Source: Methanomicrobiales archaeon HGW-Methanomicrobiales-1 (lineage in GTDB: Archaea; Halobacteriota; Methanomicrobia; Methanomicrobiales; Methanospirillaceae). Taken from it: a stretch of DNA of 64,000 bases. Positions 46,398 to 56,045 of the stretch are shown here, one piece after another. The notes under the pieces were generated by a model. That model made no database searches. It saw nothing but the letters and a program-made list of their open reading frames with translations, and was not told where the DNA came from. How positions within the stretch are numbered: position 1 is the first letter of the stretch; every line of letters begins with the position of its first letter. A program made the position numbers and the translations under genes. The DNA lies in NCBI GenBank assembly GCA_002839675.1, contig PGYM01000001.1, forward strand, positions 982,683 through 1,046,682, given 5' to 3'.

Positions 46398-47741
46398 CTA
46401 TTCTTCCCTCAGCATCTTATCGATTGCATGAACCGCACACTTTGCTGCACCCATGGCAAGAATGACTGTCGCGGCACCGGTCGCCACATCGCCACCGGCA
46501 AAGACCTTGCGCATGGAGGTGCGGAACTCGTCATCGACTATGACATTGCCGCGTTTACCGCGTTTGAGTTCGGGAATCTCGCTGATCAGGAGCGGGTTGG
46601 GGCCCTGGCCAATAGCAGCGATGAAGACATCAGCATCGATGGTGAAATGGCTGCCCTCTATGGGGACGGGTTCGGGCCTGCCGGACTTGTCAAGGGCACA
46701 CATCTCCATGCGTACGCACTCGACACCGGTAATTCCCTGTTCTCCCAGGACTTTTATGGGGTGTGAGCACATGACAAATTCGATGCCCTCTTCTTTCGCC
46801 CGCTGGGTCTCGGCCTCACGGGCCGGGAGATCTTCTTCGCGCCGGCGATAGACCAGCATAACTTTGCCGCCAAGTCTCCGGGCAACCCGGGCCGCGTCCA
46901 TGGCGACATTGCCTCCGCCAACCACAACCACACGGCTTCCCCTTTTTACCGGGGTATCAAAGACCGGGAAACTATCAGCATGCATCAGGTTGACCCGGGT
47001 CAAAAATTCATTTGCCGAGTATACGCCGGGGAGATTCTCACCGGGAAGGCCCATGAAGTAGGGGAGGCCGGCACCGGTGCCGAGGAATACCGCATCGTAA
47101 CTGAGCAGTTCCTTAACCGTAACGCTGCGGCCCACGAGATGATTGAGTTTCAAATCAACTCCAAGAGAGAGGACCGCATCGATCTCTGCCTTGACAATAT
47201 CCTTGGGCAGGCGGAACGCGGGAATCCCGTACATGAGCACCCCTCCGGCTGCGTGGAGCGACTCGAAGAGAGTGACCGAATATCCCATGCGGGCGAGTTC
47301 CGCAGATGCGGTCAGCCCGGCCGGACCGGCGCCGACAACGGCAACCCTGCGACCTGTTGACGCTTTCTTCTGGGGGGCTACCATGCCATGCGCCCGTTCG
47401 GTGTCGGCAACAAACCGTTCCAGCTCGCCTATCGAAATTGGTTTTTCCTTGATGCCGAGAATGCACTGACCCTCGCACTGGACTTCCTGCGGGCAGACCC
47501 GTCCGCAGATCGCCGGCAGCATGTTCTGCTCCTTGATGATCGCGGCGGCTTTCTGGAAATTACCGGAAGCAACTTCCCGGAGGAACGCGGGGATGTCGAT
47601 ACCCACCGGACATCCTTTAACGCAGAGGGGTTTTTTGCACTGGAGACAGCGTTCGGCTTCGATCTTCGCTTCTTCGGAAGTCATGCCGGTATCTACTTCT
47701 TTAAAGTCATGGAGACGCTGGTCTATGGCCCGGTCATGCAT
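46398..47741 (-). CDS. NAD(P)-dependent glutamate synthase-like / NfnB-SudA subunit
   Basis: The 447-aa flavoprotein has an N-terminal iron-sulfur region (CLQCKKPLCVKGCP, then ICGRVCPQEVQCEGQCILG), an FAD site (VAVVGAGPAGLTASAELARMG) and an NAD(P)H site (VVVVGGGNVAMDAARVARRLG). Together with the upstream gene it forms a two-subunit flavin reductase of the NfnAB/SudAB type, which moves electrons between NAD(P)H and ferredoxin, or reduces sulfur. A related enzyme is the small chain of glutamate synthase (GltD), so that role is not excluded. Start ATG at 47741 overlaps the partner gene by 8 bases. Confidence 0.88.
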   Translation of the reverse strand: MHDRAIDQRLHDFKEVDTGMTSEEAKIEAERCLQCKKPLCVKGCPVGIDIPAFLREVASGNFQKAAAIIKEQNMLPAICGRVCPQEVQCEGQCILGIKEKPISIGELERFVADTERAHGMVAPQKKASTGRRVAVVGAGPAGLTASAELARMGYSVTLFESLHAAGGVLMYGIPAFRLPKDIVKAEIDAVLSLGVDLKLNHLVGRSVTVKELLSYDAVFLGTGAGLPYFMGLPGENLPGVYSANEFLTRVNLMHADSFPVFDTPVKRGSRVVVVGGGNVAMDAARVARRLGGKVMLVYRRREEDLPAREAETQRAKEEGIEFVMCSHPIKVLGEQGITGVECVRMEMCALDKSGRPEPVPIEGSHFTIDADVFIAAIGQGPNPLLISEIPELKRGKRGNVIVDDEFRTSMRKVFAGGDVATGAATVILAMGAAKCAVHAIDKMLREE

Positions 47742-48591
47742 GGTGATCACCACCCTTGCAGGCACAGATGTGCGCATTATAGCGTTCGAGCGATTCTTTC
47801 TCTTCGGGCTGGTACGTGCGGAGCCGGCCCATCAGCAGATTGAAATCAACCTGGTGAGCATCAAACTCGGGCCCGTCAACGCAGGCAAATTTTGTCTCGC
47901 CCCCGACAATCACCCGGCAGGACCCGCACATGCCGGTCCCGTCCACCATGACAGGGTTGAGACTGACAAATGTCTTGATACCGGCCGGGCGGGTTGCCTC
48001 GCAGGTGACCTTCATCATCATCGCGGGCCCGATAATCCAGACTGCATCGACTTTTTCCCGCGCCATGACCTGCTTGAGCAGGTCTGCGGCAAAGCCGTGG
48101 AAGCCTTTGGTTCCGTCATCGGTAGAGATGAGAAGTTCATCGCAGGCTTTTGCCATCTCGTCTTCCAGGATGAGCAGGCTGGCATTGCGTGCACCGACAA
48201 TCCCGACTACCCGGTTCCCCGCGGCTTTTAAGGAGCGGGCAATGATGGGAAGGCTTGCGGTACCAACACCGCCTCCCACAAGTACGCAGGTACCAAACTT
48301 CGAGAGATCGCTGGGTTTTCCGAGCGGGCCTGCCACATCCCGGATATGATCTCCTGCCTTAAGGGCGGCAAGATGAGTGGTGGTCTTACCGATGGTCATA
48401 AAGATGACCCGGAAGGAATCCCCGTCCACCGCCGAGATGGTAAGAGGGATGCGCTCGCCTTTCTCATCGATCCGGAAGATTACGAACTGTCCGGCCTGTG
48501 CATGGTGGGCCACGTGGGGGGCCTTTACCCACATCTGGTACACTTTATCGGCAAGCTGCCCGGCTTTTTCTATGGTATACAACCCTGTCAC
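47734..48591 (-). CDS. NfnA/SudB-type ferredoxin-NAD(P) reductase subunit
   Basis: The 285-aa protein is of the dihydroorotate dehydrogenase electron-transfer type. It has an FAD-binding barrel (FVIFRIDEKGERIPLTIS), an NAD-binding domain (CVLVGGGVGTASLPIIARSL) and a [2Fe-2S] site (MCGSCRVIVGGETKFACVDG). It pairs with the SudA/NfnB-like gene downstream, overlapping it by 8 bases. GTG at 48591 is the annotated start, but a TTG at 48582 has better spacing to AGGAG and would remove three residues, giving LYTIEKAGQLADKVY as the N-terminus. Confidence 0.88.
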   Translation of the reverse strand: MTGLYTIEKAGQLADKVYQMWVKAPHVAHHAQAGQFVIFRIDEKGERIPLTISAVDGDSFRVIFMTIGKTTTHLAALKAGDHIRDVAGPLGKPSDLSKFGTCVLVGGGVGTASLPIIARSLKAAGNRVVGIVGARNASLLILEDEMAKACDELLISTDDGTKGFHGFAADLLKQVMAREKVDAVWIIGPAMMMKVTCEATRPAGIKTFVSLNPVMVDGTGMCGSCRVIVGGETKFACVDGPEFDAHQVDFNLLMGRLRTYQPEEKESLERYNAHICACKGGDHHA

Positions 48592-48648
48592 TCCTGAAAA
48601 TTATGAAATGGTATTATTGGATCCAGAACTATGGATCATAAATTTTCT

Positions 48649-50280
48649 TTACAATCGCTTAATCTTACGCACCCGGACGGCAACTCCACGTTTTGAGCGG
48701 AGCATCTCATCCGCCGGCATGGCAGCCCGTCCCGTAGCAAGAGCACGCGCACCCACGACCAGCACTTCATCGCCGTCGCGGATCTCCGGGTCTGCTTTCA
48801 TCACACCCGGTGTCAGCACATCGCCTTCCGGAATAAAATCGTCGATATGCACCCGGTAGCCATCCGGTACCAGGTTCCAGCCATCCACGGTTGGCCGGAG
48901 CATGCCGGTACCGGTGTCAATCGAGAAGAGCTGGAGATTATTCCGGCTGTAGAAGACCTCCGGGAAATGGCCCCGGAGCGTAGTCCCCTTGGCATCGAGA
49001 TCAATATTGAACTGGTATGAGGCCATGCCATGAAGCCGGTCATCCTTGAATCGCCGTTCCCCCGCAAGGGCGCTGTCGAGTGCATTGAGGGCGGCATCGC
49101 TGGTCGGGTGCTCCTCGCAGGTGCATTCGAGCGTGATTCCCGCTGCTTCAGCAGCCTGCCGGGCAACTTTGAGCGCCCCGCCTTCGAGATGGGCGATGAT
49201 ACGGCGGTACGGGTGGCGTTTGAAATACCGGGTGAGGATGCTACTGATGAAGGCGCATTCCTCTGCATCCCAGTAACCGGTGACCGGCACATCATAGTGC
49301 CCGGCCGGGTATATTGTTTCGAGTTCCCGGGGCACGAGACCGAGCGGGGAAGTTACGATTAATTCGTGGGCCCGGCCGCCAATCGCCATCTGGAAGCGCT
49401 TGTGGGTCTGGGAGAGCGAGTAGGGTTTCCGTGCCGAGCACGGCAGGAGCACAGCCACGTCCGTCTTAGGTGGAAGATACCGCGTGAGCACGCGTTCTGC
49501 AAACCTTCTCACTTCCACCCGCTGCATGGAGTCGCCGGAGTTTGCCCGCATCACGCCGCTCCGGGCGATTGGCTGGGCTGCGTCCATGAACGCGTACTGG
49601 TTATCCAGGTGGCGCATGATGGCGACCTGGTTTGCGCTCATCCGGCAGCGGGACTCGATGAGATCCCGCAGTTGTCCCTGCTCGATAAAGCGGGCAACAA
49701 GAGCAAGCTCCTGACGGAGGGCATTCCGGTTATGCTCTTTGAGATCGTTTGCTGCACACCCGGCGCAGGTGCAGATGCCGGTCTTCATGGCATCAGCAGT
49801 AAACTCGCCATCGGCCGTACAGAAAATTCCCTGCGCAGATTTGAGGTCTACGCCAATGAAATCGAAAAGATCGAACCCGGAGTAGCAGAGGATGGCGGCT
49901 GTTGATGGGATCGCGGCGGCCGGTGCGTACCACGCGGTATCGGCCGGTGTCTTCTTCTTTAAGCCCACCAGCCACTCCACGTAATTCCGGGGATTGGCAA
50001 ACGCGGTGTGCCAGTTGGCAACCATGACACAGTCACCGCTCACCGCGGTATTATCCAGTTGCGGGTGAAGGGTGACCGGCATCATGCCTGGTGCCGGGGG
50101 GAACTGCCGGGCAACGGCAGCCGGGGCAGAGACCGGCATGTTGGCATTCCAGAGAGTCCCCAGTGCGGGAAAAAACGCGATGGTATCCGTTGCGGCCGGG
50201 AGTCTCAGTTCCGTTCCTTCGTGTTTGAACAGCCCGGTCCGGCCGAGACCGTCCCTTTTGCGAATATTAAACTGGCTCAC
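48649..50280 (-). CDS. arcS: Archaeosine synthase
   Basis: Converts preQ0 at position 15 of tRNA to archaeosine. The 543 residues have the TGT-like N-terminal domain (without its zinc site complete), the ArcS motif [17 protein letters not shown], and a C-terminal PUA RNA-binding domain (from [20 protein letters not shown]). The GTG at 50280 has GAGGTG 4 bases upstream, which favours it over the GTG at 50292. It overlaps the end of tgtA by 14 bases, so the two sequential steps are cotranslated. Confidence 0.9.
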   Translation of the reverse strand: MSQFNIRKRDGLGRTGLFKHEGTELRLPAATDTIAFFPALGTLWNANMPVSAPAAVARQFPPAPGMMPVTLHPQLDNTAVSGDCVMVANWHTAFANPRNYVEWLVGLKKKTPADTAWYAPAAAIPSTAAILCYSGFDLFDFIGVDLKSAQGIFCTADGEFTADAMKTGICTCAGCAANDLKEHNRNALRQELALVARFIEQGQLRDLIESRCRMSANQVAIMRHLDNQYAFMDAAQPIARSGVMRANSGDSMQRVEVRRFAERVLTRYLPPKTDVAVLLPCSARKPYSLSQTHKRFQMAIGGRAHELIVTSPLGLVPRELETIYPAGHYDVPVTGYWDAEECAFISSILTRYFKRHPYRRIIAHLEGGALKVARQAAEAAGITLECTCEEHPTSDAALNALDSALAGERRFKDDRLHGMASYQFNIDLDAKGTTLRGHFPEVFYSRNNLQLFSIDTGTGMLRPTVDGWNLVPDGYRVHIDDFIPEGDVLTPGVMKADPEIRDGDEVLVVGARALATGRAAMPADEMLRSKRGVAVRVRKIKRL

Positions 50281-51721
50281 TGCGCACCTCACAACCGGTT
50301 ACTTCCTGCCGCAGGATCGATTCCCACCGCGGGCTGCAGGAGACAACCACGCGGGTATCCGGGTGGCTCTCGACAAGAGCCCTTATTCCCCGGCACCCTT
50401 GGCGCACCATCGCATCATCCCATTCGGGAATCTCGCTCTGGCCAACCGGGAACGTCTCCTTGAGTTCCTTCGGATAAGGCCCGAACGGGGGCTTGAAGAG
50501 AAGTGTATCTTCAAACTCGTCGCGTGCCCCGCCATCGAATGCCACCAGCACTTCCTTACCCAGCCGGAGCCGGCCGAGCTGCTGCTGGTAGCGGAGTACC
50601 TCGGTTCGTTTGCAGCTCTCGTCACCACGGTAGAAAAAGCGGCGCTTGGAGGTACGGTCGGTCTTTTCGAGTTCCGCGTTGTGGAGCAGGAGCGCCCGGT
50701 AGCCGGCAAGCAACTGTGGGTGTCCCCGGCAGCGCTCATCAACCAGTTCCCAGAGCGACCCGTCCGTGATGGCCTGGCGGATGCGGGCGATCTCGGCCAG
50801 GGTCACATGCAGGTTATGGAGCGCGAGCAGGCGGTCACGCTGCGGTGACATCCGGAGTTCTTCGACCGTGTGGGTCCGGCAGATATTGCAGGCACAGGGA
50901 AGATCGGCGAGTTCATCGATCTTGTAACTGCCGTGCACGGTCATGTACCGTCCTTCCTTGGCATAGAGGGCGTAGGCGGCCGAGTCAAACAGATCGCAGC
51001 CCATTGCCGTTGCAAGCGCAAACATGGCAGGATGGCCGGCGCCGAAGAGATGGACGCAGGCTGATGGCGAGATCGTCCGTTTTGCCGCCATCACGACACT
51101 GACAAGATCCCGGTACCGGTACTGTTCCATGATGGGGACAACGGCACCGATAGGGCAGAAGGTAAAACCGAGATCGGTCACTGCCTTTCCGGCTTGTTCC
51201 CGTAAATCTTCAAAGATGCCGCCCTGGACCGGACCAGCTATCGGGGCATCGTTGCCGAAAACCTGCTTTGCTTCGGCAAGGCGCTGCATCGTAATCGCAA
51301 GTTCGCCTTCCGCGGTCTGGCGGTCGGCAGCCGGGGAGGTGGGGATGTCGAGCGGCACCCAGATGTCGCTTTTAATATCGCGCTGGAACGAGAGCGTCTC
51401 GGTATTGGTGATCGAGACTTGGCCGTACACGGACAACTGGAACGAGCCGGAATCGGTCATGATGACACCATCGAAATCCAGCACCTTGTGGAGACCTTCG
51501 GACAGGGCACGTTCCCGGTACTGCTTGCTCTGGGAAAAAATGTAGGCATTGGTGATGATCGCTTCCACGCCCATCTTCCGGAGTTCTTTGGGCGTGACCA
51601 GCTGGAGGTGGGGGTTGATGACCGGGAGCAGCGCGGGAGTCTTGACAATCTTTTTTCCGACCGTCAGCTTTCCGCAGCGGCCGGCAATATCGCTGTACAA
51701 ACTCTCGAATGAAATTCCCAT
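50267..51721 (-). CDS. tgtA: tRNA-guanine(15) transglycosylase
   Basis: Replaces guanine at position 15 in the D-loop of archaeal tRNA by preQ0, the first step to archaeosine. The 484 residues have the TGT core: [20 protein letters not shown], the catalytic Asp in [31 protein letters not shown] and the zinc site CACNICRTH. The C-terminal third differs from bacterial TGT, as in archaeal enzymes. It has its own promoter, and arcS follows it. Confidence 0.95.
   Translation of the reverse strand: MGISFESLYSDIAGRCGKLTVGKKIVKTPALLPVINPHLQLVTPKELRKMGVEAIITNAYIFSQSKQYRERALSEGLHKVLDFDGVIMTDSGSFQLSVYGQVSITNTETLSFQRDIKSDIWVPLDIPTSPAADRQTAEGELAITMQRLAEAKQVFGNDAPIAGPVQGGIFEDLREQAGKAVTDLGFTFCPIGAVVPIMEQYRYRDLVSVVMAAKRTISPSACVHLFGAGHPAMFALATAMGCDLFDSAAYALYAKEGRYMTVHGSYKIDELADLPCACNICRTHTVEELRMSPQRDRLLALHNLHVTLAEIARIRQAITDGSLWELVDERCRGHPQLLAGYRALLLHNAELEKTDRTSKRRFFYRGDESCKRTEVLRYQQQLGRLRLGKEVLVAFDGGARDEFEDTLLFKPPFGPYPKELKETFPVGQSEIPEWDDAMVRQGCRGIRALVESHPDTRVVVSCSPRWESILRQEVTGCEVRSEPV
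50285..50290 (-). promoter_or_regulatory. Ribosome-binding site deciding the arcS start
   Basis: GAGGTG on the minus strand, four bases before the GTG at 50280. It would be too far inside the gene if the upstream GTG at 50292 were used. Confidence 0.5.
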
Positions 51722-51738
51722 GAGGCACCCTTAATGTG

Positions 51739-51750
51739 CCTTTATATGTG
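51739..51750 (-). promoter_or_regulatory. TATA-box promoter of the tgtA-arcS operon
   Basis: Minus-strand CACATATAAAGG lies 18-30 bases before the ATG of tgtA, in the short gap after the AMMECR1 gene. The predicted start is about the ATG, so the message may be leaderless. Confidence 0.55.
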
Positions 51751-51753
51751 CGC

Positions 51754-52326
51754 TCAGGAGGTTAAACGATTCCGTGTCTCGGAAAAGATCTGGCCTTCAA
51801 AGATCATCACTTCAACATCTTTGCGGGTCCAGCACCGGCCGGGCAACCCGGCTTTGGTGCAGGTATGATCCAGGAACGTTGTGCTGTCCCAGCCATAATC
51901 GGTTGCCACCTGCGGGAGCAAAAGACCGCTCGTGCCCATGCCCCGGATAATCAGGCCGTGTTTTCCCACCTTGACATTGGCAGGACGTTCTGACGGCTCG
52001 CATAACAGCGGTACCGGTACGGTGAGGACCGTAACTTCGAGATCAATATGGGCAAGTTCATCTTTTGCTACCGGAGGGAAGCGGGGATCTTCGAGCGCAG
52101 CGGCTTTTGCTGCGTGCTCAATGGCCGCACCGAGCGACATCACCGGATACGGCAGACCGATGCATCCCCGCAACTCATCATCCCGGGTAAGCGTGACAAA
52201 GACCCCCCTTTTATCATGGAAGACCTGAGTAAGTTTGAGAACGGGTACCGGTTTTTTTGCAACTGCCTGTTCAAGTGCGCCACGTGCAAGATGGATAGCG
52301 AGTGTTCCTTCGTCTGCTGTCAGCAT
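51754..52326 (-). CDS. AMMECR1-domain protein
   Basis: A 190-aa protein of the AMMECR1 family, identified by KRGVFVTLTRDDELRGCIGL (the LRGCIG motif) and VSLGAAIEHAA-like and ALEDPRFPPV segments, with FLDHTCTKAGLPGRCW near the end. The family is conserved across archaea and eukaryotes; its biochemical role is unknown, though links with radical SAM and redox proteins are known. The ATG at 52326 is preceded by GGAGAG; the longer frame upstream lacks similarity. Confidence 0.88.
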   Translation of the reverse strand: MLTADEGTLAIHLARGALEQAVAKKPVPVLKLTQVFHDKRGVFVTLTRDDELRGCIGLPYPVMSLGAAIEHAAKAAALEDPRFPPVAKDELAHIDLEVTVLTVPVPLLCEPSERPANVKVGKHGLIIRGMGTSGLLLPQVATDYGWDSTTFLDHTCTKAGLPGRCWTRKDVEVMIFEGQIFSETRNRLTS

Positions 52327-52433
52327 ACTTTTCTCTCCCGCGTTGAGACTTTGATTGGTGCAGGTTGGATAACAATCTATCGAACAGTATAGTTTTTCCA
52401 GATTTTTAACCATCTTTTTCGTCAAATTAGGAT

Positions 52434-52510
52434 GGTGACCCCCTCTCTCCCCCAGAGGGGGAGGCAGCCCAAGGGGAGCGCCCCCTTGACCCCCTTATCG
52501 GGTCAGGTTT
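52434..52510 (+). repeat. GC-rich hairpin-forming sequence, possibly left part of a repeat
   Basis: GACCCCCTCTCTCCCCCAGA is followed by GGGGGAGGC and GGGGAGCGCCCCCTTGACCC, which form at least two hairpins. It lies just upstream of the AMMECR1 gene and about 105 bases left of a copy of the repeat palindrome at 52615. It resembles the left block of the composite repeat only in GC-rich hairpin character. Confidence 0.5.
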
Positions 52511-52604
52511 TTTATGACGTACGAATGATATGCCTTTTGTCAGCGATTGTTTTTTATGAAACGGGCAAGCGGGAAAGCCCCCGAAAAAACTCTTCGACCA
52601 TTGC

Positions 52605-52648
52605 ACCCAATCTGGCCGCCGCGGGGGCGCCCCTTCGGGGGCGGCGAG
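52605..52648 (+). repeat. GC-rich composite intergenic repeat, palindrome copy
   Basis: The bases run ACCCAATCTGGCCGCCGCGG, then GGGCGCCCCTTCGGGGGCGG. The palindrome is identical in core to that at 21328, and CCAAT just before it also precedes the copies at 9990 and 57330 (reverse). It lies between the AMMECR1 gene and rnpB. Confidence 0.75.
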
Positions 52649-52780
52649 GCCATCGCAAGTATATGAGATCAACAACACAATCAGGAAATTGAGAGCAAAT
52701 TATTACTGGCACTCTCTTTTAATTGAAATCTCCAACACTAATTTTGTCGCTGCGCTTATCAGCCCGGCCACCCAATATAC

Positions 52781-53129
52781 TGAGCGAGAGGGAGAGAGCG
52801 GCTGACGGTGACTTAAGTGTCGCTGAGGAAAGTCCCCCCACCCACCGGTCACGCAGCCGTACGCAAGTACGGGTGGCGAGAGTCACGGCAATGGCACAGA
52901 AACGACACGGCCTGTTCTGAGCAATGAGGCGATCGAGCTGTAAAGCAAGAAGCATGGGTAACCATGCGAGTAACTCGCCGAGCGTTTGAGGAACAGGATA
53001 CGTTGGAACGACGAATCCCTGCGGGTGCAAGCCAGAACAGGGCCAGTGGATAGTCCGGTATCCGCCCGGGTATGGCGCAGAGCTGAATGCCGCTAGAACA
53101 AAAGGAGGCTTACTCCTCCCACTCACACT
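52781..53129 (+). ncRNA. rnpB: RNase P RNA
   Basis: The catalytic RNA of RNase P, which trims tRNA 5' leaders. The conserved GAGGAAAGTCC motif (CR-I) is at about 52823-52833, GGCACAGAAACGACAC-like CR-II near 52893, and the CR-V-like GCTAGAACAAAAGGAGGCTTAC near the 3' end. The 5' (TGAGCGAGAGGGA) and 3' (CCTCCCACTC) ends can pair as helix P1. The boundaries are estimated from that helix. Frames in the region are antisense shadows. It is a single gene between the AMMECR1 gene and an MFS gene. Confidence 0.88.
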
Positions 53130-53292
53130 TTTCATTACGTTTTCTCGTCCATATCACCGGGGCAAATCGGTTACTGCAAAAAAATTACCACAGGTACCGG
53201 AGATTATGTTTTCCTGATTCAATTGTCATCCTTTGAATAATGGTACATCTCATTTAATCCCGGTCATCCTATCAATTCCGGACGGTATCCCC

Positions 53293-53302
53293 TTTTATAA
53301 TT
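53293..53302 (+). promoter_or_regulatory. TATA-box promoter of the MFS gene
   Basis: TTTTATAATT lies about 21-30 bases before the ATG at 53323, so the message is leaderless or nearly so. Confidence 0.55.
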
Positions 53303-53322
53303 CCGACATCCAATAAACCGGT

Positions 53323-54813
53323 ATGGAAAATAACCGTCAGGATACGGATAAGGCTGGATTCAATCTCCTTATCCTCTCCATCTCTCTTGCCGCATTCATG
53401 TCGGCACTGGACGGCACAATCGTCAATATTGCACTGCCGACGATCTCATCCGTCTTCGATATCTCGACCAGCACCGTGAGCTGGGTCTCAACCATCTACC
53501 TGCTGGTGATGGCCGGCTGCGTTCTGATTTTCGGGAAATTATCGGACGGCATCGGATTCAAGAAAGTCTTCCTTTCGGGATTTATCATCTTCACGATAGG
53601 ATCGTTCTGCTGCGCTCTCCTGCCGGATCTCCTCTCTTCATTTCCCGTGCTCGTGGGTTCACGTGCCTTCCAGGCAATCGGCGGCGCAATGATAACGGCG
53701 ATTGCTCCTGCCATGGTTACAGCATACATACCCATGAAGCAGAAGGGAAAAGCCATGGGCATCATCATGACGGTTGCCGCACTCGGGACTGCCATCGGGC
53801 CAACCATCGGGGGTGTGCTCACCCAGTATCTCTCCTGGCACTGGATCTTTTTAATCAATGTACCGGTGGGAATTATCGCACTCATGCTCGGTGCAAAAGT
53901 CATCCCGGCATCAACACCCCATGACAGGATCTCCGGCTTTGACAAGTCCGGGGCACTCCTTATCTTCACCGGGCTTGCTGCGCTGCTCTTTGCCGTTTCG
54001 GAAGGAAATGAACTGGGATGGACATCGCCGGTCATCCTTGGCACCCTGGCACTTGCGATCATCACGCTCGCCTACTTTGTCTGGCACGAACTGAAGGTAG
54101 CAGACCCGTTGTTAGAGCTCCGCCTGTTCAAGAACCGGAACTTCCTGCTGACCAACCTCATCATGTCGCTGGTCTTTTTCAGCTTTGCCGGGATCAGCTA
54201 CCTGCTCCCGTTCTATCTCCAGTACGTAAAAGGGTACGGCGCTTCCGATGCGGGACTTATCCTGACAGCCCTTTCAATAGCCATGATGGTATCCGGTATC
54301 CTTGCCGGCATGCTCTATAACCGGGTAGGCGGGAGAGTGCTCTGCATTGCTGCGGGCATTTTCCTGGTAGCCGGATTTTATATGATGACTCTCCTGCGGG
54401 TCGGTTCATCTACAGGATTTGTCATTCTCTGCCTGCTCATAATCGGGTTCAGCCTGGGTCTCATGATCACACCGGCTTCGAATATGATCATGAACTCCGT
54501 GGGCAAGGGATACCAGGGCATGGTCTCGAGTCTCACGAGCCTTGAACGGTTCGCCCCCCTGACGCTGGGAATCGCCTTTGCAAACCTGGTATTTACGCAG
54601 GGTATCATCGCCATTGCCGGGCATCATGGGATTACAAAACTCGCACCGGCAAACATCAAACTGGAACTTATGACGGCAGGGTTTGACCTTGCCTTCTTTG
54701 CCTCGTTCATTATAGCGATAATTATCCTTGTATTAGCCCTGTTTGCACGGCAGGAAGTACACCCGGATTACCAGTCGGACAATAACGAAGATACGATAAC
54801 GGGAATTATCTGA
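53323..54813 (+). CDS. MFS drug:H+ antiporter, DHA2 family
   Basis: A 496-aa efflux permease with 14 predicted spans. The N-terminal motif ALDGTIVNIALPTIS and the motif C-like PTIGGVLTQYLSWHWIFLIN are typical of DHA2 (EmrB/QacA type). It probably exports toxic compounds with H+. There is no repressor gene next to it. It follows rnpB by 193 bases and has its own promoter. The codon use looks native. Confidence 0.93.
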   Translation: MENNRQDTDKAGFNLLILSISLAAFMSALDGTIVNIALPTISSVFDISTSTVSWVSTIYLLVMAGCVLIFGKLSDGIGFKKVFLSGFIIFTIGSFCCALLPDLLSSFPVLVGSRAFQAIGGAMITAIAPAMVTAYIPMKQKGKAMGIIMTVAALGTAIGPTIGGVLTQYLSWHWIFLINVPVGIIALMLGAKVIPASTPHDRISGFDKSGALLIFTGLAALLFAVSEGNELGWTSPVILGTLALAIITLAYFVWHELKVADPLLELRLFKNRNFLLTNLIMSLVFFSFAGISYLLPFYLQYVKGYGASDAGLILTALSIAMMVSGILAGMLYNRVGGRVLCIAAGIFLVAGFYMMTLLRVGSSTGFVILCLLIIGFSLGLMITPASNMIMNSVGKGYQGMVSSLTSLERFAPLTLGIAFANLVFTQGIIAIAGHHGITKLAPANIKLELMTAGFDLAFFASFIIAIIILVLALFARQEVHPDYQSDNNEDTITGII

Positions 54814-54874
54814 TAATTGTGAAGAAAATATTGATGAAAAGATTAATTTTTTTTCTGGTTTAAAAAAAATTTAA

Positions 54875-55891
54875 TTATTTTTTCAGCAGGTCAAAGAACC
54901 CTTTCTTCGGTTTGCCCGCTTTCCGCTCTTTTGGGGGCCCGGGATAATACGGTGACTCTATCTCAAGGCGCGGGGACTGCTTTTCTTTGAGTTCGTCAGC
55001 AATCAGCGGGAGGTGGCCGTATTTTTTTGAAGTTTGCGGAATATCTATGCATTCATCCCGGACTTTTCCCCCGGCAAATTCATCAGCTACAAGCGGGAGA
55101 TGGCCATACTTTTTCCGCATGGGTGATACCGGAGGGGTAACCGGGGGCGGGTAATAAGGTTCAGTATACTGCTCTACCGGAACCGTATCCCAGAGGTCTT
55201 CCGGAGTTATTGCCACGGGCGCAGGTTTCTTTTTTGAGATTTTGACAGAAACCGGTTGTACCGGATACGTTTCAGGAACATTAACGGTTTTAAATGATGA
55301 TGCCGGGGAGTTAAACGATGTTCCGCAACGGTTACAAAAGAGGGTCTCTTCATCCGGAGCTACTGCCCCGCACTTTTTGCAGGCCGGTTTCTTATTCACG
55401 AGTTGCGTGCCAACCGCAGCACCGCACCGGTTGCAGAACTGCGACTGGTCGTCAGGAAGGGCATACCCGCAGCGCGGGCAGGCCGCACTTACGATCTCCG
55501 GTTCTTTTTTATATCCCGTGCCGCATTTGTTGCAGAAGAGCGCCCCGGCATCCGGAGCCGGTGTGCCGCACTTGCGGCAGATGCGCTGATCCGGTGCCGG
55601 CATCTCATGCACCGGTGCGCCGCAGCGGTTACAGTACTCAGACTGCTCATCGGAGATGATATTCCCGCAGCGTGGGCAGGACAGGGTGACGGGGTCCGGT
55701 TCTGGGGGGGGATATGCCGCACCACACCGGTTGCAGAAGAGCACATCGGCATTGGGAGCCGCATTGCCGCACCGGTTGCAGACCGACACTTTTGATACGG
55801 GCTCTTCAATGATGGAAGAACCGCACCGGTTACAGAACTCTGACCGGTCATCCAGCGCCGGATTACCACATCGTTCACATTTTTTTGCCAT
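54875..55891 (-). CDS. Six-zinc-ribbon protein with repeated KKYGHLPL motif
   Basis: The 338-aa protein has six zinc ribbons (CERCGN, CNRCGN, CPRCGN, CRKCGT, CPRCGY and CKKCGA, each closed by a CNRCG or CNKCG pair), so 24 Cys in about 190 residues. Then follow a Pro/Val-rich linker and a pair of repeats: KKYGHLPLVADEFAGGK and KKYGHLPLIADELKEK. It ends with KPKKGFFDLLKK, a basic-hydrophobic tail. No membrane segment is present. The arrangement suggests a scaffold that binds proteins or nucleic acids. The function is unknown. Confidence 0.8.
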   Translation of the reverse strand: MAKKCERCGNPALDDRSEFCNRCGSSIIEEPVSKVSVCNRCGNAAPNADVLFCNRCGAAYPPPEPDPVTLSCPRCGNIISDEQSEYCNRCGAPVHEMPAPDQRICRKCGTPAPDAGALFCNKCGTGYKKEPEIVSAACPRCGYALPDDQSQFCNRCGAAVGTQLVNKKPACKKCGAVAPDEETLFCNRCGTSFNSPASSFKTVNVPETYPVQPVSVKISKKKPAPVAITPEDLWDTVPVEQYTEPYYPPPVTPPVSPMRKKYGHLPLVADEFAGGKVRDECIDIPQTSKKYGHLPLIADELKEKQSPRLEIESPYYPGPPKERKAGKPKKGFFDLLKK

Positions 55892-55918
55892 GCAGATGGA
55901 TAGCGTATCATGGGAAGG

Positions 55919-55929
55919 GGTATAAATTC
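55919..55929 (-). promoter_or_regulatory. TATA-box promoter of the six-zinc-ribbon gene
   Basis: Minus-strand AGAATTTATACC lies about 30 bases before the ATG at 55891, so a short-leader message is expected. Confidence 0.5.
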
Positions 55930-56045
55930 TGCGGTTTTTCTGACAATGCCGGCAACCTTTACGAAATTTGCGAATATCAAGCCATTAAAATCCAAATAGA
56001 GGGTCTGCCTAAGAATGATTACCTAAAGATGCATGGAGTCTTTTC

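Noticed and set aside
52719-53135. 138-codon minus-strand frame over RNase P RNA
   Set aside because: It is antisense to a clear rnpB, and its sequence has no protein-like pattern.
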